Part shown: positions 1-10,800 of the stretch, piece by piece | Numbering within the stretch: the stretch's first letter is position 1 | How the letters are laid out: each line of letters starts with the position of its first letter | NCBI RefSeq assembly: GCF_003332275.1 | Contig: NZ_QOVA01000020.1 | Location: 1 to 64,000, forward strand | Source: Edaphovirga cremea | GTDB lineage: Bacteria > Pseudomonadota > Gammaproteobacteria > Enterobacterales > Enterobacteriaceae | Direction of reading: 5' to 3' | DNA: 64,000 nucleotides | Program-made: the position numbers and the translations under genes | The notes under the pieces: generated by a model | What the model was told of the DNA's origin: nothing | The model's input: the letters and a program-made list of their open reading frames with translations, nothing else | Database searches by the model: none

Positions 1-92
1 TCTTGTTGAACGTTTGCAGTTGCCAGACCGCAAACTGTTTTAACAAATCAAAAGGGGTTTTTATAACTGGCTCAAAGCTGAAAGCTTTACGG

Positions 93-115
93 AACCTCCA
101 GCCTAGCTGGAGGTT
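93..115 (+). terminator. Rho-independent terminator, rightward
   Basis: ACCTCCAG and CTGGAGGT form a stem around a short loop and are followed by TTTTC on the plus strand. It would stop transcription entering the element from the left. Confidence 0.6.
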
Positions 116-128
116 TTCTGTGCATAAG

Positions 129-152
129 AAAAAGGCCGCCGAAACGGCCTTC
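129..152 (-). terminator. Terminator of the tail operon
   Basis: On the minus strand AAGGCCG pairs with CGGCCTT and is followed by a run of T. It lies about 130 bp past the stop of the last tail-fibre gene and is the likely end of the late transcript. Confidence 0.65.
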
Positions 153-284
153 CGTTTTCTGCTGTGCTCTGGTGAATCTAAAAATTATTGCATAGTTTAC
201 AATAAGAAATAGAACCATCAGCGCGGGGATTTTCATTTACATAATAGCATCTTATACACATTATCACTCCTTTGATAAGGCAGA

Positions 285-2033
285 TTAGTCCGCCGTTGCC
301 TCCACACACTCCTCTGGCTGAGCTATCAACTCATCGACTTCGGTCATGTCTTTGATGTCACTGGCTGGCATATTGATACGCAAATCGATCCAGCGGCCGT
401 CCGGGATGTCCATAGGATCGCCAGCCACAATCGCGGCAGTATCGATATCGAAGCGACGCTTACTGACAGACACCGTGATTTTCCCGTCGTGATCAACTTC
501 GGTAGCAACAAAGCACAGACGGTTGCCGTTGACATCCTGCGGGATCTCGACCGTCCAGCCTTCCAGCGAGAAGCCCAGCGAACCGGTTACTTCATACACA
601 CCGGTTGCGACTTTAACGGCGGTGACACCTGTCGCTTCCGGGTTCACCGCAACCAAACCAGACAGAGTGAAGCCATCCAGGAAGTCCGACTGCATTTTGT
701 ATGGGTGATTGGTCAAACGGGCGATCGGTGAGGCTTTTTTAATAAAGCCATTGGCATCCACCGAGGTATTGCCCGTGTGCCACATCGCGACCCACGAACC
801 CCAGCCACTCGGTGCACGGACACGAGTGCGGAGATCAATGGTGTTAACCCCTTGTCTTGCGCACATTGTCCAACGGGATGCACCATCAAATCCAAATTGG
901 AATCCAGCCCAAGGAGCGGTAGCGTCTGGCCCTCCAGTGGCATTTGTACTTGCACGCCATAACTGGTTAGCACTAACCGCTTCTATATCAGATATCGCCG
1001 GTGATGTGGTTCCTAGCCAGCCTCCTGCACCGACCGCAAGAGCGCCAACATCGGCCGCTGTGGGTTTATTCTTTTCGCTATACAGTCTATTCCACGTAGG
1101 AGCAGTTATTTCATTAATAGAGACACCAATATAGGCATCACCAGTTCCATAATTTAGCAGGATGCCACCATAGCCACCTTCAGTGTCCCTTTTGCCCAGA
1201 ACATTCCAGTAAGTGTAGGTATTAGCCAAAGCAGGAGGTTTGTTTGTACTGACGGCGTTGAGTAACGAACTATATCCAACGGGTTTTGACCAATCTTCTA
1301 TTGCAGTAAACGTTTTACCTCCGGTTGAGGTTTTACCTATATTGGTGGCGTTATCAACAAAGGTATTTGCAGTAAGTTTGGATTCTATGACGACGTTACC
1401 AGTATCCAATGCCACCCTAAAAGGTCTAAGACTATTATAGGAGCCGTATTCGTCTTTATTATTAGTGAGCATTAAATACAAATTGTTCGTGTCTTGTCGC
1501 CAAAAAGAGCCATACCCACCTTGTACCAGCCTGTAAGTATTTGGGGCGGTTGCCTGGATTTCTCCTGAAACTTTTATCCCTCCCTCTATATTCTGGATTC
1601 CTCCAAGCGTCCTCGAAACATAGTCTCCCTGCATTTTTGACATACTCGCTACGGTAACACTCGTGCCATCTGGCGCAGTCAGCGTGACATCGCCGCTACC
1701 AGTCAGAATGGACTGCCAGCCATCAAGTTGACTTTGATAATCAGACAGTTGGCTCGCCAGGCGCCGGGCAAAATCGGGCACTGAATCAATATAGGTTGTA
1801 ATGATTGCATACGCCTGAGCCGTCACCGTAGTCCCAGTGAAGGCATCAACCAGCGTCAGTTGGGTATTGCTCTGCACGGACGCAATTTCATACATCACCA
1901 CCGTGCCCGCAGCCGGGAGCAACAGCATCTGACCGGGGCCAACACCCTGTTTGGCGTCTGCCCATTTGGTTCCTGTTCCGGTGACAACTTTACTGCTTTT
2001 TGTCGCGGCAATCGTGCCTGTTCTATACCACAT
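285..2033 (-). CDS. Tail fibre protein 2 (C-terminal variant, knob-like)
   Basis: A 582-residue protein, probably a receptor-binding fibre of the tail tip. I chose the start at 2033 (MWYRTG) because it has a GGAG ribosome site just upstream and matches the start of the neighbouring fibre; the frame is open 11 codons further. Residues 1 to about 137 are roughly 94% identical to the upstream fibre gene and presumably bind the tail. The middle is unrelated to that fibre and contains stretches like those of pyocin-knob fibre proteins (NRLYSEKNKPTAADVGA, then WHTGNTSVDANGFIKKASP). The last 50 residues again resemble the other fibre (IPDGRWIDLRI motif). It is the last gene of the late operon, about 65 bp after the first fibre, with a terminator-like hairpin between them. 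The shared ends with a different middle suggest duplication followed by module exchange. Confidence 0.8.
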   Translation of the reverse strand: MWYRTGTIAATKSSKVVTGTGTKWADAKQGVGPGQMLLLPAAGTVVMYEIASVQSNTQLTLVDAFTGTTVTAQAYAIITTYIDSVPDFARRLASQLSDYQSQLDGWQSILTGSGDVTLTAPDGTSVTVASMSKMQGDYVSRTLGGIQNIEGGIKVSGEIQATAPNTYRLVQGGYGSFWRQDTNNLYLMLTNNKDEYGSYNSLRPFRVALDTGNVVIESKLTANTFVDNATNIGKTSTGGKTFTAIEDWSKPVGYSSLLNAVSTNKPPALANTYTYWNVLGKRDTEGGYGGILLNYGTGDAYIGVSINEITAPTWNRLYSEKNKPTAADVGALAVGAGGWLGTTSPAISDIEAVSANQLWRASTNATGGPDATAPWAGFQFGFDGASRWTMCARQGVNTIDLRTRVRAPSGWGSWVAMWHTGNTSVDANGFIKKASPIARLTNHPYKMQSDFLDGFTLSGLVAVNPEATGVTAVKVATGVYEVTGSLGFSLEGWTVEIPQDVNGNRLCFVATEVDHDGKITVSVSKRRFDIDTAAIVAGDPMDIPDGRWIDLRINMPASDIKDMTEVDELIAQPEECVEATAD

Positions 2034-2052
2034 ACGTTTTGCTCCAGATGGC

Positions 2053-2074
2053 AAAAACCCGCACATGGCGGGTT
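2053..2074 (-). terminator. Hairpin between the two fibre genes
   Basis: Minus strand AACCCGC pairs with GCGGGTT, followed by five T. A nearly identical hairpin precedes the first fibre gene (4461-4484), so it was probably copied with the gene. Confidence 0.6.
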
Positions 2075-2098
2075 TGAGTGAGGGGGTGAAATAATTAT

Positions 2099-4444
2099 TT
2101 AGATAGCGGGTTCAGGCGGCGTTTCATCAACATCAGTCACCTCTTCAACGTCGTTGACTGGCATATAGATACGCAAATCAATCCAACGACCATCCGGGAT
2201 ATCGATCGGATCGCCGTTCTCATAACCTTCTTTAACGTTCCGTGCAAATACTGGCGCATCAGGATGGGTTCGATGATAGGTTTTAATTAAAATATCCCCT
2301 GATGCCTCAACGTCGTAATCCACCCAAATAAGTGGCTGTTTGTTTTTATCTTCCGGGATCGATATACCGCCATCGTTCCCTCCCCAAAGTGCATCTGCGT
2401 TAAAGCCGAGCATGCCGCTTAAACGATAAATACCCCGACCAACGCGCGCTGCTACGGTGCCCACTGCGCTCTCGTTATTTTCAATCACACCGTCGCCAAA
2501 CAGTTTGATAATCGGAGAGGCCGGTTTTATATATCCATTCGTATCGACGGTGGTATTTCTGGTGGAATAAACCACCGATCCATTATGACGGAAACCGTTT
2601 ATTGCATCGACTAAGCCTGCCCGCGTATTAACAAATACGCAAGGCTTACCGTGTGTAACACCGGAGGCTAATGATGTTGATACGTTTGGAACAAAACCGA
2701 CGCCATACCATGAAACAAAGTTCATGTTGCACAATTCATTATAATTTGCGCCATCGGCACCGCGAATGATATATGATGCTGTACCGGTGTTAGGAATTGT
2801 TCCCGATTGAATATCAGTATATGACAGCGCCACTCGCCCAGGCTGTAAACCAATATGCGCCGCAATGATCCCTGTTTCCGTGAAAATATGTGTATAGGAT
2901 TTTTTCCCAACACGCAAGTTCATTCTCCCTGATGGCTCAGTATATGCCAACGCTAATTCATCGGCATTGGCATCATTCATAAGAATGCCGCTGCTATTAC
3001 CATTAAGATTTATTCTTCCATCAGGGGAGAGTGCGGCTAACTTATTTATCTCACCGAGGTTATTAACGATAAAGTAACCAAAGCCACCCGATCCATTTCC
3101 CTTATGACATATAAAATCAGTGCGACCAGTTCCAGCCTCATAGCCCCAGGACATGTAGGAACCTTGCGAGGTCGGAATAAAGCCACTTCCTAAACCAGAT
3201 GCCTTTATTCCTGCTCCGTTAAACAGACGAGCCATTACATCGTTATTAAATGTAAAATGCCCATTTACTGGCTGAGTATCAATCAACGCGTTATGTATTG
3301 CCGTCAGTAATGCAAAAGTTGGAGCTGTAGTTTGCGTCTCACTCAGTGTTATGACATTTTTCCATAAAGATTGGAGTTGGCGAGCAGACTGTGTAACGTA
3401 AATATTGAATGAATAAGGATCTAACTTAACATAGAGGTCATAACTATTCGCAGTGGTTTCAATAATACCTGCATCAATGACTGCACTTTTACCAAAACGC
3501 GTCACTGAAAGATGCGCACGATTAAGCGTATTTACAACAGTATTTGTAGCATTACCCGTTCGCAGAATTAACGTTGCCCAACCATTTTGACCCGCGATAC
3601 CGTTGTACCCAGCACCGCCATTAACTTCAAAGCGCATTGTCACACCACCTTGAGCCAGCGCTGTGATGCTTGCGATTTTTACCCAATTAGCGACATTAAC
3701 GTTATTACCAATCATCCATTGAGCACTATCCAATTGAGAATAATAGGGGAGAGTTTCATCGATTGTTGTTTTATCCCCTTTTCCCGAATCTCTACGGAAT
3801 ATTACCTGACTGTTTCTATCAACACCGACGAATTCACTGGCTTTAGTTGCTGAATCTGTTGTGCGCCATATCATGGCATAACCCGACTCACCGCTGAATT
3901 GCGCGGAAGATGTTTCTCCGCTTACCGTAGTGCTGCCAGTGATTACACCTTTTGAATTGGGTACCGTAATAGCTTTTGCAAATGTAACCGGCCCCGCCAC
4001 ATTTTGTGCGGTGCTCTTTGTGGTAGAAAGATAGTCACCCTGCATTTTGTTCATTGTTGGCACACTAACAGACGTACCATCCGGCGCAGTCAGCGTGACA
4101 TCGCCGGTACCGGTCAGAATGGACTGCCAGCCATCGAGTTGGCTTTGATAATCAGACAGTTGACTCGCCAGGCGCCGGGCAAAATCGGGCACTGAATCAA
4201 TATAGGTTGTAACGATCGCATAAGCCTGAGCCGTCACCGTAGTCCCCGTGATGGCATCGACCAGCGTCAGTTGGGTATTGCTCTGCACAGACGCAATTTC
4301 ATACATCACCACCGTACCCGCAGCCGGAAGTAACAGCATCTGACCGGGGCCAACACCCTGTTTGGCGTCAGCCCATTTGGTTCCTGTTCCAGTAACTATT
4401 TTACTGCTTTTTGTCGCGGCAATTGTGCCTGTTCTATACCACAT
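2099..4444 (-). CDS. Tail fibre protein 1 (781 residues)
   Basis: A large tail fibre with the same first 137 residues as the gene that follows it (MWYRTG start) and a related C-terminal tip (IPDGRWIDLRIYMP). Residues from about 140 to 680 differ from the second fibre and are rich in Gly, Asn, Thr and Ser, as expected for a beta-structured trimeric shaft. The start has TGGAG upstream. It follows the 117-residue gene and lies in the position of the lambda side-tail-fibre genes downstream of J. The role as host-recognition fibre is inferred from position, composition and the shared anchoring domain; the receptor cannot be predicted. Confidence 0.8.
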   Translation of the reverse strand: MWYRTGTIAATKSSKIVTGTGTKWADAKQGVGPGQMLLLPAAGTVVMYEIASVQSNTQLTLVDAITGTTVTAQAYAIVTTYIDSVPDFARRLASQLSDYQSQLDGWQSILTGTGDVTLTAPDGTSVSVPTMNKMQGDYLSTTKSTAQNVAGPVTFAKAITVPNSKGVITGSTTVSGETSSAQFSGESGYAMIWRTTDSATKASEFVGVDRNSQVIFRRDSGKGDKTTIDETLPYYSQLDSAQWMIGNNVNVANWVKIASITALAQGGVTMRFEVNGGAGYNGIAGQNGWATLILRTGNATNTVVNTLNRAHLSVTRFGKSAVIDAGIIETTANSYDLYVKLDPYSFNIYVTQSARQLQSLWKNVITLSETQTTAPTFALLTAIHNALIDTQPVNGHFTFNNDVMARLFNGAGIKASGLGSGFIPTSQGSYMSWGYEAGTGRTDFICHKGNGSGGFGYFIVNNLGEINKLAALSPDGRINLNGNSSGILMNDANADELALAYTEPSGRMNLRVGKKSYTHIFTETGIIAAHIGLQPGRVALSYTDIQSGTIPNTGTASYIIRGADGANYNELCNMNFVSWYGVGFVPNVSTSLASGVTHGKPCVFVNTRAGLVDAINGFRHNGSVVYSTRNTTVDTNGYIKPASPIIKLFGDGVIENNESAVGTVAARVGRGIYRLSGMLGFNADALWGGNDGGISIPEDKNKQPLIWVDYDVEASGDILIKTYHRTHPDAPVFARNVKEGYENGDPIDIPDGRWIDLRIYMPVNDVEEVTDVDETPPEPAI

Positions 4445-4460
4445 AGGTTTTTCTCCAAAT

Positions 4461-4484
4461 AAAAAACCCGCACGTGGCGGGCTT
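4461..4484 (-). terminator. Hairpin upstream of fibre 1
   Basis: Minus strand CCCGC pairs with GCGGG and is followed by six T. It lies between the 117-residue gene and fibre 1 inside the late operon. Confidence 0.6.
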
Positions 4485-4508
4485 GAGTGAGGGTCTTCAA
4501 TTAATTAT

Positions 4509-4862
4509 TCAAACACCGAATTCAGAATCTTTATAGGGGAATTTAATAATTCTGACTACGCGTGAATTAACAGATTCAGAAATTGATAATACGCCATTGT
4601 TTACAATGGTTGTGTTACCATCCATTGTTACTGCCGCGCCAATCGGAATACCTACTATCATTCCTGCACTTACCTTCACATCCATTATAGGCCGCTCTGT
4701 AATTACGCCATCCTTAATATAGTGCTCCCATGGTAACGCATGGCCTTTTATAACATTTTTCCAACCATTAGCGTCAGCATCCTTTTGCATCATGCTTTCA
4801 TCATTGGTAGTACAGGATGTTATTTTTCCTTCATCGTCATAACCAATATAACTGATAATCAT
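4509..4862 (-). CDS. Small phage protein downstream of J
   Basis: A 117-residue protein of unknown function. Its start overlaps the stop of J by four bases (ATGA), so it is translationally coupled to J and is a real gene. The N-terminus (MIISYIGYDDEG) and a short central segment resemble small proteins often found between J and tail-fibre genes in enterobacterial siphoprophages. It has no signal peptide, membrane segment or recognised catalytic motif. A structural or fibre-assembly role is a guess from position only. Confidence 0.7.
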   Translation of the reverse strand: MIISYIGYDDEGKITSCTTNDESMMQKDADANGWKNVIKGHALPWEHYIKDGVITERPIMDVKVSAGMIVGIPIGAAVTMDGNTTIVNNGVLSISESVNSRVVRIIKFPYKDSEFGV

Positions 4863-7800
4863 CGTTTCATCCCTATAATAGATAATGTTCCAAAATTTAA
4901 TGTGTAAGGGGTATCGAATGCTGTGAACTCAACCTTGATGTTAAAAGAACCCGATATATTAATAATAGCCGATAGTGTTACCGATGCATCCGCAATAGAC
5001 TCATCTTGCGAATTCATAGTCAAAATACTCCCATTGACATATAGTCTGATTATTCCGCCTCTGGTTCCCTTGCCATAATGTTTTGCTGCATTATAAATAA
5101 TTAGTACAGGAATATTTTCACTACCTATCCAAGGAGTCATCTCGAGGCAACTTACAGCAACATTCTTGACGCCATCAATATGGCCATGTGTCGTTCCAAC
5201 AGGCACCGTTACTGATGCTCCCGCTAGTTTTAATGTCGTTATTTCTGCATCTCTTATTTTTGCAGATGTTATCGCCCCGTCTCTTATCTTGGCACTTTCA
5301 ATCGAGGCATCGGCAAGAAAACCCGACTTGATAAATACCTGACCATTATCAATGGTAAACGGTGTGGATACCTGACCGTTGTTGGCATTAATTACTGAGA
5401 AGCGATCAGCCTGAACAACAAACTGACTTTTCCCATCAGGTTCTATCCCCAAGCCCAACCCGGCAACGTATTTATTTCCTCCCGATGTGGTGTTGACTTT
5501 AAGATTCCACGACGCCGAGATTTTGCCCTCCATCGTGGCCTGCGCTTTGCTGACCTGCTGCACCGCAGCGGAGTTCTCGCCCACAGACGCCGTTACGCTA
5601 TCGATGCGCTGACCCAATGCCGTGTCGCCATTTGCCCGCGCGGTCTGCTCACTGGTGATGGCCGTGCTGGTTTGCCCGACGGTGGTTTGCAGGCCATCGA
5701 TACGGGTTGCCAATGCACCATCGCCATCCGCCACCGTTTTCTTCAGCGTGGTGATATCAGCTGCTGCCGTGTCGGTTTTTGCCGACACCGTGTCGATACG
5801 CTGAGACAAGGCGCTATCGGCGGTGACTCTGGCTGTCTCCTCCGTTTTCAGTGCGGCGACGGTTGTCGCCAGGGACGAAGTGGTGGTGCTGATGCGCTGG
5901 GAAAGCGCCTCATCCGCCGATGCGGTGGTTTGCTTCAGGTCGCTGATCTGCCCGGAAGCCGCGTCATATTTCACCTGCAACGTTTGCAGAACGCTGGCCT
6001 GCGCCTGCTGCGCGTCGGCCTGGGCTTTCTGCTCGTTGGTGACGCTGGCGAACGACTTACGTGTGGTTTTGTCGCGGTCGGCAAGATTGAGGGCGTTCTC
6101 GATCGTGGCCTCTGCGCTCAAATCCACGGACGCACTCAACTGGTCGATGCGGCTCGACTGTACGCTGTCATTGTCCGCCACCACCTGCGTCAACGTGTCG
6201 ATACTGCCTTGCAGTCGCGTATCCCCGGTGGTTACTGCGGCGGAAATGCTATCGACACGTTTACCCAACGCAGAGTCCGCCTCGGTACGCGCTGTCGTTT
6301 CGGACTGAATCGCCACCACGTTACTGTCGGTGGTGGTTTTCAGTGAATCGACGCGTTTACCCAATGCGGTATCGGCATCGGCACGCGCAGTGGTTTCCGA
6401 CTGGATCGCCACCGTGTTTTGCCCTGTCGTTGCCGACACGCTATCAATGCGCTGACCCAACGCCGTGTCGGCATTCGCCCGCGTCGTCTGCTCGCTGGTG
6501 AGAGCCGCGCTGGTCTGCCCGACAGTGGTTTGCAGGCCATCAATGCGGGTAGACAACGCACTGTCGCCATCTGCCACCGTTTTTTTCAGCGTGGTGATAT
6601 CCGCTGCTGCCGTGTCGGTTTTTGCCGACAGCGTATCGACACGTTGAGACAACGCGCCGTCTGCGTTGGCCCTGGCTGTCTCCTCCGTTTTCAGTGCGGC
6701 GACGGTTGTCGCCAAAGACGAAGTAGTGGTGCTGATGCGCAGGGAAAGCGCTTCATCCGCCGACACGGTGGTTTGCTTCAGGTCGCTGATCTGCCCGGAA
6801 GCCGCGTCATATTTCACCTGCAACGTTTGCAGAACGCTGGCCTGCGCCTGCTGCGCGTCGGCCTGGGCTTTCTGCTCGTTGGTGACACTGGCGAAGGATT
6901 GGCGCAGGGTTTGGTCGCGTTCGGCAAGATTGAGGGCATTCTCGATCATGGCCTCTGCGCTCAAATCCACGGACGCACTCAACTGGTCGATGCGGCTCGA
7001 CTGTACGCTGTCATTGTCTGCCACCACCTGAGTCAGCGTGTCGATACTGCCTTGCAGTCGCGTATCCCCGGTGGTTACTGCGGCGGAAACGCTATCGACA
7101 CGTTTACCCAATGCGGAGTCCGCCTCGGTACGCGCTGTCGTTTCGGACTGAATCGCCGCCACGTTACTGTCGGTGGTGGTTTTCAGTGAATCGACGCGTT
7201 TACCCAATGCGGTATCGGCATCAGCACGCGCAGTGGTTTCCGACTGGATCGCCACTGTGTTTTGCCCTGTCGTTGCCGACACGCTATCAATGCGCTGACC
7301 CAGCGCCGTGTCGGCATTCGCCCGCGTCGTCTGCTCGCTGGTGAGAGCTGCGCTGGTCTGCCCGACAGTGGTTTGCAGGCCATCGATGCGGGTAGACAAC
7401 GCACTGTCGCCATCTGCCAACGTTTTTTTCAGCGTGGTGATATCCGCTGCTGCCGTGTCGGTTTTTGCCGACAGCGTATCGACACGTTTACCCAGCGCAG
7501 AGTCAGCATCCGTGCGTGCCGTAATTTCGGTTTGAATAGCGGCAGAATTGTTGCTGGTATCCGCAGAGACAGCATCAATCCGTTTACCCAGCGCACTGTC
7601 GGCATCGGCGCGCGTGGTTTTCTCAGAAAGAATGGATGCCGCGTTCTCAGCGACACTCGCCGAAACGTCGCTGATATCCGCAGCCAACGCCTCATCAACA
7701 CTGACCATTGTCTGCTGCAAATGGCTTATCTTGCCTTCAGCGTCGGATTTATTGCCATCCACCGTGGATCTCAACTGTTGCAGCGATTGCGCCGTCGCTG

Positions 7801-10800
7801 CTTTCTCCGTGGCAACCGTCTGGCGAACTTCGGTAATTTGCGCCTGCTGACCATTAAAATCGGCGGTCAGTTGCAGAACATCCTGAGCGATCGCCTGCTG
7901 GCCATCCACGATGAGGCTTTGCGCGCGAATAATCTCGGCATCGCAGGTTTTGCGCTCGGTCTTCTCCGTGTTCAAACCCAGCGCGTTTTCAATAATGGCC
8001 TCTGCGGCAGAGTCCAGATTGGAATGCGCCAGATTTACCGATGCAATCAGCTCCGTGCGGGCATTGGCAAGATCCGTTTCTACCTGAACAACACTCTCTG
8101 CCAATTTTTTATCCGTGGCATCGAGTTGTATTCTGGCATCGGTCAGCGCCTGATTGGCCGCATCGGCACGTTTACCCAACGCCAGCGCCGCGGCTTCTGA
8201 GTTCGCAATTTCGGCGCTTAACTTTTTATCTGTTTCAGTCACACGGTCTGACAATGCCTTGTCAGATGCCTCAAGTTGCGTTCTGGCATCGACAAGCGCC
8301 TGATTGGCCGCATCAACGCGATCGCCAAGCAGTTTTTCCGCCTGCTCAAGCTCTTTGCGTGCGTCTTCCAACTGTTCCAGCGTGGCGGAGTTGTCGATCT
8401 TCTCCAGCAACGCCTTCGCCAGTTCGGTCTCGCCAATCTCTCCCGCCAGATAGTCCAGAATCAGATTGGCATCTGAACTGGCGCTGCCTTGCGTCCATGC
8501 CGTCCACGGCCCCTGATTACCCAACCGGTCAACAATGCGGGCTTTGAACCATATCACCCGCCCTGCCGCCAGCCCCGGTACCGTATGGGAATTTTGCGGA
8601 TAGGCGTAATCGCCGTAATGCACAGCGGCCTCGTCGCTGGCAATGGAATTCGACCAGACTTCGACTTTCTGCGTATCTTCTGCGCCTTGCGGGAACAGCC
8701 AATCCAGCGTGATACCAAACACAATCGCGCTGGCGGTAAATGAAGCCAGCGCGGGAGGCGCACCGTTTTTCCCTGACAGGACTTTTTCTGCGGCATTGGC
8801 CCACACGGATGAGGCACCGGCAGGGTTAATTGCACGAACGCGAGCCTGATAGCGTCCCGCATAGACGCCGTCGACTTCAAAGCTGGCCGTCGATGAACGT
8901 TGGACGGCGATCCAGTTGCCGTTATCCCGACGCCATTCCGCTTCATACGCAATGGCATTCGGCGCGACACGCCAGGAAACGCGCATCGTCGTTACCGTCA
9001 ACCCCTGGGCGACTTTCGAATTACTGGAAATCACTACATTGGTTGGCGCTTGCTGGGCACCGGGTGGAATGACGGAGATCGGGCGTTCATCGATGCGCGC
9101 ACCGTTATCGATGCGCGCGTATTTGTCCGGATCGTGCTCAACGGCGCTGACGTCAAAGGTATTGTCATCGTTGTATTTGATGCCGGTAACGCGGTACTGC
9201 TGAATGGCCAGATCGTTGGCGTCAACCGACCACGCGGATTCCACCGCCGGAATTTCGCTGTAGGCAACGCTGACCGTCACCACGTTGCCGTTAATGGCCG
9301 TCACCGTCCGCGCTTCAGCTTTTCCGCTCGGAAGGTTCAGAATCAGCCGATCGCTCTGTTTCGCATTCGCGACGCGATCCAGCGTAATGTTCTTGCCGTT
9401 AACCGCTTTGATTCGACCGCCAATGACTTTACCGGCGACGTCTTCGTTGGCGATGCCGATGATATAGCCGGGCATTGGGATCATGCCGTCCAGGCCGACG
9501 CTGAAATTTGTCAGCCCGTCTTTACTGTTGCTCAGTAATGCCCAACGGCCGCGACGGTTGGCTTCAGTCTGACGCGTACAGCCGATCGCGGTTAAATCAA
9601 CGTTATTGATGCCATAGCGGCGAACCAGAGAGTTATCTGAAACGGCTTCAATTTCATCTTGATAATGATTAATCGGATTTGACCAACTGACCATCGCCGT
9701 CGAAAAACGGTTCTTTTGGCTACCGCCAGCGCGGTTAAATTTACCGTTAATCACGTTTGAGCGGTTATAGATGTAATCAACATCCCTTGGCATATCCGCG
9801 AGGGCGGATAACTGATTGTTGCCCCAATAGGTCATCCCGCGGAATATCGCGGCGAAGTCCCGCAGTACGGTAAATGCCTGCTCACGCGACTGGACATACA
9901 TATCACAGAGGAAACGTGGCTCCATGCCTGCGCCACCACGCCCGTCAGGAACCAGTTGATCGCAATACTGGGCGATGCGGTACAGCTCCCATTTATCCAC
10001 CTGTGTCGAGTCAATTTTCTCGCCGAGACCAAATAGATCATTCAGTACCAGATCGTAAAATACCCACGCCGGGTTATTGGAATAGGCCCATTTAAAGGTG
10101 CCATCCCATATTCCCGCATATCCACGCGTTTCTGGATTATAGGTTGTCGGAATGCGGATAATACGGCCACGCGGCTTACAGCTGATCTTTGGAATGTTCT
10201 GGAACTGCTTCGCGTCAAATTCAACAAATAACAGCGCGGTATTCGGATAACGCAATTTCGCATCGATCACATCGGTAATCGACTGAATATTCATTTTATC
10301 CGTAAGGCGACTGGTCGTTGAATCCTCGGTGATACGTCGGGCGCGGATCTGCCAACCCGTGGTGGCTTTCGGCAGATCGATACGGTGCGAACGCTCGTAC
10401 AACGAGGACGTTTTACCGTCAACCGCGGTTTTGAGCATTTCCTGATACGCGCCGCCATCTGTTGCCACATCAACGGCATAGTCCACGCGTGCGCCATTGA
10501 CGTCGCCGTTCTCTTCCTGCATCTGAATTGCAGGCCAGGCAAAACGCAGCCGCACCGCCGACAATTGCGTATTATTGATTGCGCGGATCCACGGACGTTC
10601 CTTGGTCAACTCAACGCCAATGTTGACTTCGTTCTCTACACTCGGGATCCCTTGAATATACTCCTGCGCCTGGGTGCCGGCACGAAACTCCCATTTCAGG
10701 CCGGGGAAGTTTTCATTGCCGTTCGCATCCAGAATCGCCGTGCCGTCCAGAAGAATATCTTTTCCGGACAAATTTCCGGCGAACTCGCCATTTCCCAGCG

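Larger units (their letters stand above)
1..284. other. Non-coding left edge of the phage element
   Basis: No convincing gene lies here; an open frame on the plus strand at 3-212 has no ribosome binding site and runs through two hairpins. The stretch holds a weak hairpin (GTTTGC 12-17 paired with GCAAAC 30-35, followed by TGTTTT) that could end a gene entering from the left. Two better terminators follow (listed separately). I looked for a copy of the tRNA-Leu 3' end, as expected for an attachment-site duplicate of the element ending at 26.8 kb, and did not find one, so the true left boundary may lie outside the window. Confidence 0.5.

Noticed and set aside
2034..2066. Upstream Met for fibre 2
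   Set aside because: Would run through the terminator hairpin and lacks the TGGAG site that precedes MWYRTG.
5622..8200. Series of long open frames on the plus strand opposite J, repeating every 843 bp
   Set aside because: They mirror the J repeat in an antisense frame, have no ribosome sites and a composition set by J codons. They are shadows, not genes.
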